DNA of 5,249 nucleotides from Clostridiales bacterium (GCA_019423795.1 JAHZAT010000031.1:1-5249); one strand, 5' to 3'. Shown: positions 1 to 4,476, counted from the stretch's first letter. The notes: a model not told the origin generated them from the sequence alone. Made by a program: numbers and translations.

Positions 1-9
1 ACTGCTCAC
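1..9 (-). CDS. atpA: ATP synthase F1 subunit alpha, first three codons only (partial)
   Basis: Seen: after the delta-subunit stop the minus strand reads GGAGGTGAGG, then 5 nt, then GTG AGC AGT (Met-Ser-Ser) up to the window edge. A purine-rich ribosome binding site at about 15-24 precedes this GTG, 7 nt beyond the atpH stop. Known: atpA follows atpH in nearly all bacterial atp operons, and alpha subunits often begin with a short Met-Ser-Ser-like or Met-x-Leu leader. Inference: this is the start of atpA with a GTG initiator. Only three codons are visible, so the identity rests on position and the ribosome binding site, not on protein sequence. Confidence 0.55.
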
Positions 10-16
10 CTGATCC

Positions 17-520
17 TCACCTCCATGTAAGTTTCTGCTGTAATTTTCTCATTTTTCCACTCAGGCTGTTATCATAAACGTGGTCTCCAACTTTCAGTAC
101 AAAACCACCGATCAAGTCTTTCTCTTCTTTTAAAGTAAGCTCTACCTTGTCCGCCTGATATTGTTTCATAAGATACTGTTTGATTCGCTCAAGCTGTTCG
201 TCTTTTGGCATTGTCACATAGTCAAACTCTGCCTTAATGATCTTATCTGTCTTGCGTTTTAGTTCATCATAATACTCAACTGCCTCGTCAAAACAAGCGA
301 TATCATCATTATCACATACAACTTTTAAGAAACTTTTTATATCATCAGAAAACAACTTTTCCACCACATTTTCTTTTTCTTTCTTTGTGATCGTTGGATT
401 CTCTAATGCACTTAAAAGTTCTTCATTTTCATGAAGCATGTCCTGTGCTTTTTGCAAACTTTCTTTTTTGATTCCAAGTTCAAACAATACCTGTCCATAC
501 GTCATGGAAATTCTCTTCAT
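17..520 (-). CDS. atpH: F1Fo ATP synthase subunit delta (OSCP homologue)
   Basis: This 167-residue soluble protein sits on top of F1 and ties the alpha3beta3 head to the peripheral b stalk, so torque can be resisted. The N-terminus keeps a degenerate form of the family pattern (TYGQVLFELG at 8-17, where RYAxALFxLA is usual), followed by NPTITKKEK near 41-49. The C-terminal signature GGFVLKVGDHVYDNSLSGKM near 138-157 is the most diagnostic part. It is slightly shorter than the usual ~175-180 residues and is rich in Lys, Asp and Glu. The ATG start lies 3 nt after the atpF stop, and its ribosome binding site (AGGTG, 529-533) lies inside the end of atpF, so translational coupling to atpF is likely. 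Assignment is supported by both sequence and its place between atpF and atpA. Confidence 0.93.
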   Translation of the reverse strand: MKRISMTYGQVLFELGIKKESLQKAQDMLHENEELLSALENPTITKKEKENVVEKLFSDDIKSFLKVVCDNDDIACFDEAVEYYDELKRKTDKIIKAEFDYVTMPKDEQLERIKQYLMKQYQADKVELTLKEEKDLIGGFVLKVGDHVYDNSLSGKMRKLQQKLTWR

Positions 521-523
521 ATG

Positions 524-1006
524 CTAGACACCTGCCTCTTTCAGGAAATCATCTAAAAGCTTTTCATTGCCTTTGTCATCTGCTTCTTTTTCCACAACTT
601 TGGAAGCTGCCATAAGTGCGATCCCTGCGATTTCTGTCTGAAGACCCGCGATCGTCTTTTGTTTCTCAGCTTCAATATCTTTACGGGCATTTTCTTTCAT
701 AAGAGCAATCTCTTCTTTTGTCTGATCCATCTTATTCTGGTATTCATTCTTCGCTCTTGCTCTTGCATCGGAAACGATCTGTCCTGCCTCATCTTTTGCC
801 TGTGCAAGGTTCTTCTCATATTCCTGTTTGATTCCCTCTGCTTCAGCTTTCGTCTGTGCTGCATCATCTAAGTCACTTGAGATCATTTTTTTTCTTTTCT
901 CCATGACCTCACTGACTGGACCAAATAAGAATTTTCTAAGCAAGAGATAAAATACGACAATGTTGACGATCGGCCAGATAATGCCCCAGTCTAATTTCAG
1001 AAACAT
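524..1006 (-). CDS. atpF: F1Fo ATP synthase subunit b (peripheral stalk)
   Basis: This 160-residue protein has the standard b-subunit architecture: a short N-terminus, one membrane helix at about residues 8-25 (IIWPIVNIVVFYLLL), the basic boundary motif RKFLFGPVSEVMEKRKK at about 24-40, and then a long, highly charged, Ala/Glu/Lys-rich helix that would form the parallel right-handed coiled coil of the peripheral stalk. The end (AASKVVEKEADDKGNEKLLDDFLKEAG) is the region that docks onto delta. Only one b gene is visible, so a b2 homodimer is expected rather than the b/b' pair of phototrophs. A strong ribosome binding site AGGAGG (1015-1020) lies 8 nt before the ATG, and only 18 nt separate this gene from atpE. 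Length and domain order are normal. Confidence 0.96.
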   Translation of the reverse strand: MFLKLDWGIIWPIVNIVVFYLLLRKFLFGPVSEVMEKRKKMISSDLDDAAQTKAEAEGIKQEYEKNLAQAKDEAGQIVSDARARAKNEYQNKMDQTKEEIALMKENARKDIEAEKQKTIAGLQTEIAGIALMAASKVVEKEADDKGNEKLLDDFLKEAGV

Positions 1007-1024
1007 ATCTTCCGCCTCCTACTT

Positions 1025-1243
1025 CTATTTCATTACGATTAACAGAATCGCAACAACTAATCCATAAATTGATGTAGCTTCGGCTAATGCACAACCAAGT
1101 AATAATGTTTTATTGATGTTTCCAGCTTCTTCTGGCTGTCTTGCGATTGCTCCAAGTGCTCCATTTGTTGCAACACCGATACCAATACCTGCTCCTAAAC
1201 CTGTTAATACTGCAATTCCTGCTCCAATAGCTGCTAATCCCAT
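1025..1243 (-). CDS. atpE: F1Fo ATP synthase subunit c (proteolipid ring)
   Basis: This 72-residue hairpin protein forms the rotating c ring that carries ions across the membrane. Helix 1 holds the alternating glycine pattern GLGAGIGIG (15-23) that packs adjacent subunits. The polar loop is ARQPE (34-38), which contacts gamma and epsilon. Helix 2 carries the ion-binding carboxylate Glu55 in ALAEATSIYG. Aligned by eye with the known Na+-type ring of Ilyobacter tartaricus, the position of its Gln32 is Ile22 and that of its Ser66 is Ala56, while Thr57 and Tyr60 are kept; this favours H+ over Na+ as the coupling ion (inference). The ATG has a ribosome binding site AAGGAG at about 1253-1258, preceded by a very U-rich stretch in the mRNA. 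The stop is followed closely by atpF. Confidence 0.97.
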   Translation of the reverse strand: MGLAAIGAGIAVLTGLGAGIGIGVATNGALGAIARQPEEAGNINKTLLLGCALAEATSIYGLVVAILLIVMK

Positions 1244-1298
1244 AGTTCTAATCTCCTTTTAAATAAAAATTAAATTTGTGTATCTGTCATGATACATC
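1244..1298 (-). promoter_or_regulatory. atpB-atpE intercistronic region with stem-loop and U-rich translation initiation region
   Basis: The 55-nt gap is the longest inside the visible operon. Just after the atpB stop, the mRNA contains UGUAUC (1296-1291), a 6-nt loop, and GAUACA (1284-1279), a perfect 6-bp stem. It is followed by an A/U-only tract with a run of U (about 1259-1277) leading directly into the AAGGAG ribosome binding site of atpE. Known: in Escherichia coli a U-rich sequence before the atpE ribosome binding site raises c-subunit synthesis to meet the ring stoichiometry. Inference: this gap does a similar job, with the hairpin possibly marking a processing site or shielding the atpE 5' end. 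Confidence 0.5.
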
Positions 1299-1982
1299 TT
1301 ACTCAATTGATTCACTGATAAACAGTGATGTTAACAATACAAATACATATGCCTGCAACAATCCATCGAAAAAGTCGAAGTAACAACTAAATGGCAATGG
1401 CACGATCGCTGGTGCGATATGTGTGATCAATTCCATCAAAACGAATGCTCCTAAGACATTTCCAAAAAGTCGCATACACAGTGATAACGGTCTTGTAAAT
1501 AATTCAAGGATGTTAATGGCCGCCATCATTGGCATAGGTTCCACATAACTGTGTATATATCCCTTCAATCCTTTCTCGTGGATTCCGGAATATATGATCA
1601 AAAACAAACTGATGATCGCTAATCCTGCGGTAACATTCAGATCTTTCGTTGGCGGTTTCGCTCTGAAAAATCCCGAAATATTTGCACAGCCAAGATAAAT
1701 CAGAATTGTTCCAAGAAACGGTATGTAACGTTTCCCTTTTTCGCCGACCAGACCACCGATGAAGTTATAGATGAAACCAACTAAGGCTTCCACATAAACT
1801 TGCGGTCCTTCTGGTATGACTTTCAGGTTCCGTACGAATATGATGCAGAGCAACACTATGATCGCCATGATCACCCACGTCGTTACGGCTGACTGTGGTA
1901 CTGGAATACCTCCGCCGATGGGGATCGTAAAGCTTGTCTTAAGTGAGAGCTCTTCCATCAGATAATCTCCCAATGAACCCAT
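1299..1982 (-). CDS. atpB: F1Fo ATP synthase subunit a (proton half-channels)
   Basis: This 227-residue membrane protein forms the ion half-channels next to the c ring. The family signature PPTKDLNVTAGLA lies at about 110-122. The essential arginine is Arg171 in TRPLSLCMRLFGNVLGAF, and the final helix contains LLQAYVFVLLTSLFIS (208-223), with Gln210 at the position of the conserved channel Gln. Hydrophobic segments lie near 32-50, 86-105, 118-133, 152-185 and 192-223, giving the usual 5-6 membrane helices. The chosen ATG (1980-1982) has a purine-rich stretch AAGGTGAGGAG just upstream, although the nearest AGGAG leaves only 3 nt. A second ATG at codon 9 (1956-1958) with GGGAG 8 nt upstream is a possible alternative start. 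It is the first gene of the operon; no atpI lies upstream. Confidence 0.96.
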   Translation of the reverse strand: MGSLGDYLMEELSLKTSFTIPIGGGIPVPQSAVTTWVIMAIIVLLCIIFVRNLKVIPEGPQVYVEALVGFIYNFIGGLVGEKGKRYIPFLGTILIYLGCANISGFFRAKPPTKDLNVTAGLAIISLFLIIYSGIHEKGLKGYIHSYVEPMPMMAAINILELFTRPLSLCMRLFGNVLGAFVLMELITHIAPAIVPLPFSCYFDFFDGLLQAYVFVLLTSLFISESIE

Positions 1983-2010
1983 TTTCTCCTCACCTTCTTT
2001 AATTTTAATT

Positions 2011-2045
2011 TTTTGCAGAGATTCAAGGGTTTAATTCCTGCAAAA
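2011..2045 (-). promoter_or_regulatory. Second stem-loop of the atp operon 5' leader
   Basis: In the mRNA (minus) sense TTTTGCAG (2045-2038) pairs perfectly with CTGCAAAA (2018-2011). One G-U pair, one A/C mismatch and three more pairs (ATT/AAT) continue inward, leaving the 9-nt loop AAACCCTTG (2032-2024). It ends about 28 nt before the atpB start codon. There is no U-tract after it, so it is not a terminator. The loop is complementary to the 5' arm of the upstream stem-loop (see findings). Structure is read by eye; no folding energy was computed. Confidence 0.55.
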
Positions 2046-2049
2046 GTAA

Positions 2050-2083
2050 AAGAGTGTCTACGATATATCTTGTAAACACCCTT
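2050..2083 (-). promoter_or_regulatory. 5'-terminal stem-loop of the atp operon mRNA
   Basis: In the minus-strand RNA AAGGGUGUUUAC (2083-2072) pairs with GUAGACACUCUU (2061-2050): 12 continuous pairs including two G-U wobbles, with a 10-nt loop (2071-2062). On the plus strand the two wobbles would be A-C mismatches, so the structure belongs to the atp transcript. It starts only about 5 nt after the start site predicted from the promoter at 2096-2124. The stem is followed by TTTTACTTTT, so it could be a weak attenuator, but its place at the extreme 5' end fits an mRNA-stabilising hairpin better. Both readings are inference. Confidence 0.6.
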
Positions 2084-2095
2084 GTTCTGGAAGTT

Positions 2096-2124
2096 ATTTT
2101 ATTCCTCAAATTTTTATTTGTCAA
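2096..2124 (-). promoter_or_regulatory. Vegetative (sigma-A type) promoter of the atp operon
   Basis: The minus strand shows a perfect -35 box TTGACA (2124-2119), a 17-nt spacer, and the -10 box TAAAAT (2101-2096, five of six consensus bases). Upstream of the -35 the strand is A-rich (GGAAAAAGAA and A-runs beyond), resembling an UP element. Predicted transcription start is near 2088-2090, giving a leader of roughly 106 nt before atpB. This is the strongest promoter visible in the window, as expected for a highly expressed ATP synthase operon. Confidence 0.8.
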
Positions 2125-2221
2125 TTCTTTTTCCGTTAAGATTGTGTTTGTTTTTTGTTTAATACTTACAAAGAACCACTTCTAAATTTAGTAAAAAGCA
2201 CCAAAACATAAGGGTTTTCAG

Positions 2222-2229
2222 TGTATACA
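2222..2229. promoter_or_regulatory. TGTATACA palindrome, possible operator (copy 1)
   Basis: The 8-bp perfect palindrome TGTATACA is followed by AA. The 10-mer TGTATACAAA is repeated 106 bp away inside a longer palindrome (2325-2338). The form GT-N2-AC with a pyrimidine/purine flank fits the generic GntR-family operator half-site rule, but no regulator gene is present in the window. Confidence 0.3.
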
Positions 2230-2282
2230 AATGAACATTGGTCAGTTTTTTTCGTGTTAAGATCTGATAATTTTTTTCTGCT

Positions 2283-2302
2283 TCTTAACTGAATCTTAAC
2301 TG
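2283..2302 (+). repeat. Tandem 9-bp direct repeat TCTTAACTG with 11-bp period
   Basis: TCTTAACTG occurs at 2283-2291 and again at 2294-2302, an exact repeat spaced by one helical turn (TTAACT, 5 nt, TTAACT). The inverted core GTTAAGAT also occurs at 2256-2263 and 2135-2142. Known: OmpR/PhoB-family response regulators, such as PhoP of Bacillus subtilis (TTAACA-like boxes), bind direct repeats of about 11-bp period. Inference: possible response-regulator site upstream of atp; the target is not shown. Confidence 0.45.
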
Positions 2303-2324
2303 TTTTTTATCATCTTCAAAGTGA

Positions 2325-2338
2325 TTTTGTATACAAAA
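2325..2338. promoter_or_regulatory. TTTTGTATACAAAA 14-bp perfect palindrome, possible operator (copy 2)
   Basis: TTTTGTATACAAAA is a perfect 14-bp palindrome and shares TGTATACAAA with the site at 2222. Its right-hand A run (2335-2338) is also the U-tract of the rpiB terminator, so part of the symmetry may simply come from that. Possible GntR-type operator; inference only. Confidence 0.3.
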
Positions 2339-2387
2339 AAAGACATGCAAACTGTTGATCACTTCTAAAAAACTGTCTGCATATCTT
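2335..2387 (-). terminator. Intrinsic terminator of the sua5-ywlE-rpiB operon
   Basis: In minus sense AAGATATGCAGACAGTT (2387-2371) pairs with AACAGTTTGCATGTCTT (2356-2340): 16 of 17 positions pair, two as G-U wobbles, with one A/A mismatch and a 14-nt loop (2370-2357), followed by a run of seven U (2341-2335). The wobbles pair only in the minus-strand RNA, which fixes its direction. It lies about 50 nt after the rpiB stop codon and separates this operon from atp. Confidence 0.88.
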
Positions 2388-2438
2388 CTTTATTCATATG
2401 GCTTATATCTTATTTTTATATAGCTTTGATTTTCTCTT

Positions 2439-2867
2439 CTAGTCTTCGATCATATTGATACGACGAATGTGTCTCTCATCATTTGAGAATTCTGTCTCAA
2501 GGAATGTATCAACGATATCAAGTGCTAAACCTTCTCCAACAACACGTGCTCCCATAGCAAGAATGTTTGCATCATTATGTTCTCTTGTTGCGTGTGCGCT
2601 GAATGTGTCACTGCAAAGTGCTGCACGGATTCCCTTAATCTTATTCGCTGTAATAGAGATTCCGATTCCTGTTCCACAGATTAAGATTCCCTGTTTTACT
2701 TCTCCGTCTTTGACTGCATTCGCTACTGCTTTTGCATAAACTGGATAATCACAGGATTCTTCTGAATAGCATCCATAATCTTTCACTGCATATCCTTTTT
2801 CTTCCAGATGTTTGATAACTGCCTGTTTTAATGCATATCCACCGTGATCACTACCAATACCTATCAT
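2439..2867 (-). CDS. rpiB: Ribose-5-phosphate isomerase B (RpiB/LacAB family), from its own internal start
   Basis: This enzyme interconverts ribose 5-phosphate and ribulose 5-phosphate in the non-oxidative pentose phosphate pathway. The 142-residue unit begins MIGIGSDHGGYALKQ, the canonical RpiB N-terminus. Visible motifs: SDHGG (6-10), DYP (40-42), the catalytic cysteine Cys64 in CGTGIGIS, NKIKGIRAALC (75-85), REHNDANILAMGAR (95-108, with the active-site His97), and the phosphate-binding end ERHIRRI (131-137). The length is normal for free-standing RpiB (about 145-150). The ATG at 2865-2867 has a perfect AGGAGG (2875-2880) 7 nt upstream, so independent translation is likely even though the frame is open upstream into the phosphatase domain. 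It is the last gene before the terminator at 2335-2387. Confidence 0.93.
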   Translation of the reverse strand: MIGIGSDHGGYALKQAVIKHLEEKGYAVKDYGCYSEESCDYPVYAKAVANAVKDGEVKQGILICGTGIGISITANKIKGIRAALCSDTFSAHATREHNDANILAMGARVVGEGLALDIVDTFLETEFSNDERHIRRINMIED

Positions 2868-3323
2868 TTTGTTTCCTCCTAGTCTTTCTTGCCATATTTT
2901 CTTAACTAAACGGGCAATCTGTTCAAAACAGCGCTCGTAGTCGTCATCTTCCATGCCATATGGGTCAATGATCGCACCTTCCACTCTGGCATATTCATTC
3001 AATGTCGCGATCTCTTTGTATCCATGATATTCTTCTAAGATCTTATCTTTCTGCTCTTCTGTCATGGTTAAGATCAGATCGCTTTCTTCTACTTCTTCCT
3101 GCGTAAGCTGCGCCGACCGAAAATCAAGACTTTCAATCCCGCACGTCTTTATTACCATGTCTGCTGCTTTGACATGGACAGGTTCTGGAAATAATACGAC
3201 CAGCCCTCTTGAGATCACTTCAACATTCTTCTGATCTGCATCCAAAAGATACTGGCGAAGGATCGACTCTGCAATAAAGCTTCGGCACGTATTATTCGTA
3301 CTCACCATTATTATCTTCTTCAA
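2439..3323 (-). CDS. Low-molecular-weight phosphatase (YwlE-like) fused in frame to ribose-5-phosphate isomerase B; phosphatase lacks the nucleophilic Cys
   Basis: One open frame of 294 residues from a TTG start. Residues 1-152 match the LMW protein phosphatase fold: P-loop VSTNNTCRS (7-15), SRGLVVLFPEP near 38-48, and the general-acid motif DPYG at Asp120. In active members the P-loop is C-x5-R; here it is Ser8-x5-Arg14, codon AGT at 3300-3302, so ordinary phosphocysteine chemistry is not possible. Thr12 occupies the place of the Thr that gives B. subtilis YwlE phospho-arginine specificity. Residues 153-294 are a complete RpiB. TTG is chosen because AAGGAG (3330-3335) lies 6 nt upstream and it yields the usual MKKII start; the ATG at 3354-3356 lies inside sua5 with no usable ribosome binding site. 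The linker RLGGNK is encoded by the rpiB ribosome binding site. It may be a true fusion or a frameshifted pair of genes. Confidence 0.75.
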   Translation of the reverse strand: MKKIIMVSTNNTCRSFIAESILRQYLLDADQKNVEVISRGLVVLFPEPVHVKAADMVIKTCGIESLDFRSAQLTQEEVEESDLILTMTEEQKDKILEEYHGYKEIATLNEYARVEGAIIDPYGMEDDDYERCFEQIARLVKKIWQERLGGNKMIGIGSDHGGYALKQAVIKHLEEKGYAVKDYGCYSEESCDYPVYAKAVANAVKDGEVKQGILICGTGIGISITANKIKGIRAALCSDTFSAHATREHNDANILAMGARVVGEGLALDIVDTFLETEFSNDERHIRRINMIED

Positions 3324-3336
3324 AATATTCTCCTTT

Positions 3337-4389
3337 TTAAATACGGAGGATTTCATGTCCTGCTGCTTTTACCATACGGTTCATGATCGCCTCACTTAAA
3401 GGTTCACCTTCAAATCCTTCGGAATAGATCATATCAACATCCTTATGGTCAAATTCTCTTAATACATCATATAAATGTGCTGTTACCGTCTCGAGATGTG
3501 CTCTCTGTCCTACAGAAACAACTTCATCTGCCTGATAGAGGTCTTTTGTCTCATCCGATGCAATGATTCCTATCTTCTTACCCTGTTCCTTTTGTTCTTT
3601 CGCAAGCTGATTGATATGGTTTACGACTTTCTCCTGATCATCGCCTAATACAAGCACCATCTCCGCCTTTGGTGCATAGTGTTTGTACTTCATTCCAGGT
3701 GCTCTTGGAATTCCGTGATCGCTTGCTTTTAAAGATGTATTCATCAATACTTCACACCCAAGAAATTCTTCCATGGACTCCTTTGTGATCCATCCTGGTC
3801 TTAGGATCACTGGAACTATTTCTGTAAAATCAATGATCGTTGATTCTACACCTACCATAACAGCTCCCCCATCTAAGATCATCGGAATCTTTCCATGAAG
3901 ATCTTCCATGACATGTTCTGCTTTTGTCGGACTTGGACGCCCAGATGTATTCGCACTTGGTGCTGCGATCGGCACTCCTGATCTTCTGATCAGCTCTAAT
4001 GCAACTGGATGATCCGGCATACGGATCGCTACTGTATCAAGTCCGCCTGTCACACAATCTGGTACCTGATCCGCTTTCTGCAAGATCACCGTCATAGGTC
4101 CCGGCCAGAAATGTTCCATCGCACGTCTTGCATTGTCTGGAATCTCTTTGACCAGAGATTCTACCATCTGCATATCACATACGTGAAGGATCAATGGATT
4201 ATCAGAAGGTCTTCCTTTCGCTGCATAGATCTTCTTTGCCGCATCAGGAAGTAATCCATTCCCTCCAAGACCATAGACTGTCTCTGTTGGAAATGCAACA
4301 AGTTCGCCTGCTTTGATCAGCTCTCCTGCTTCTTCCATGTCCTTTTTGCAATCTTCCATATTATTAATTTTTACAAGTCTTGTTTCCAT
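3337..4389 (-). CDS. sua5: L-threonylcarbamoyladenylate synthase, Sua5/YwlC type
   Basis: This enzyme makes threonylcarbamoyl-AMP from Thr, bicarbonate and ATP, the first step of the universal t6A37 modification of ANN-decoding tRNAs; TsaD and partners do the transfer. At 350 residues it is the long Sua5 form. The N-terminal YrdC domain (about 15-205) shows PTETVYGLG (34-42), the KGRPSDNPL substrate motif (58-66), WPGPMTVIL (95-103), RMPDHP (123-128), PSANTSGRPSPT (144-155) and VESTIID (181-187). A linker with HYAP (237-240) follows, then the C-terminal Sua5 domain (about 241-350) ending in EAIMNRMVKAAGHEI. The ATG has AGGAG (4398-4402) 8 nt upstream. It heads the operon and its stop lies 13 nt before the TTG of the phosphatase gene. 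B. subtilis has the same order (ywlC before ywlE and ywlF). Confidence 0.96.
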   Translation of the reverse strand: METRLVKINNMEDCKKDMEEAGELIKAGELVAFPTETVYGLGGNGLLPDAAKKIYAAKGRPSDNPLILHVCDMQMVESLVKEIPDNARRAMEHFWPGPMTVILQKADQVPDCVTGGLDTVAIRMPDHPVALELIRRSGVPIAAPSANTSGRPSPTKAEHVMEDLHGKIPMILDGGAVMVGVESTIIDFTEIVPVILRPGWITKESMEEFLGCEVLMNTSLKASDHGIPRAPGMKYKHYAPKAEMVLVLGDDQEKVVNHINQLAKEQKEQGKKIGIIASDETKDLYQADEVVSVGQRAHLETVTAHLYDVLREFDHKDVDMIYSEGFEGEPLSEAIMNRMVKAAGHEILRI

Positions 4390-4447
4390 ATTAAACTCTC
4401 CTGACTTTTAATCTTTCTTCAATGATTAAATGTAGTCATTTGGATTT

Positions 4448-4476
4448 ATTATAACATTAAATATGGAAAAAATAAA
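4448..4476 (-). promoter_or_regulatory. Extended -10 promoter of the sua5-ywlE-rpiB operon
   Basis: The minus strand carries TGTTATAAT (4456-4448): a perfect TATAAT preceded by TG and one base, the extended -10 form. At -35 only a weak TTTATT (4476-4471, 17-nt spacer) is present, which fits because extended -10 promoters tolerate poor -35 boxes. Predicted start is near 4441, giving a leader of about 52 nt before the sua5 ATG. Confidence 0.7.

Larger units (their letters stand above)
2125..2334. other. AT-rich non-coding stretch between the rpiB terminator and the atp promoter
   Basis: I find no protein gene here: the open frames on both strands are very short and lack a ribosome binding site. 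No tRNA-like or known RNA shape is recognised. The stretch carries four copies of the 7-mer GTTAAGA (two per strand) and TGTATACA palindromes, listed separately. Its position, where many Firmicutes carry atpI or upp/glyA before atpB, suggests a regulatory or degenerated spacer. Confidence 0.6.

Noticed and set aside
659..871. Plus-strand open frame of 70 codons inside atpF
   Set aside because: It is antisense to the atpF coiled coil, Phe/Leu/Cys-rich from reversed Lys/Glu codons, and lacks a ribosome binding site.
2050..2083. Hairpin I as the main terminator of an upstream transcript
   Set aside because: The upstream operon already ends at a stronger terminator (2335-2387), and the atp promoter lies immediately before this hairpin, so a leader role is more likely.
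2161..2209. Short minus-strand frame (about 16 codons from the ATG near 2209) as a leader peptide
   Set aside because: No ribosome binding site, it ends before the atp promoter, and it is too short to separate from chance.
2194..2223. Weak minus-sense hairpin (CACTGAAAAC / GTTTTGGTG) followed by CTTTTTAC, as a possible terminator of a small RNA
   Set aside because: The stem has only 5 plus 3 pairs with an asymmetric bulge and few G-C pairs, and no promoter is seen for an RNA ending there.
2455..2739. Plus-strand open frame of 94 codons opposite rpiB
   Set aside because: Antisense shadow of a clearly conserved RpiB; no ribosome binding site or family resemblance.
4009..4254. Plus-strand open frame of 81 codons opposite sua5
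   Set aside because: Antisense shadow of the conserved YrdC domain; its composition (many His, Arg and Cys) is not that of a normal protein.
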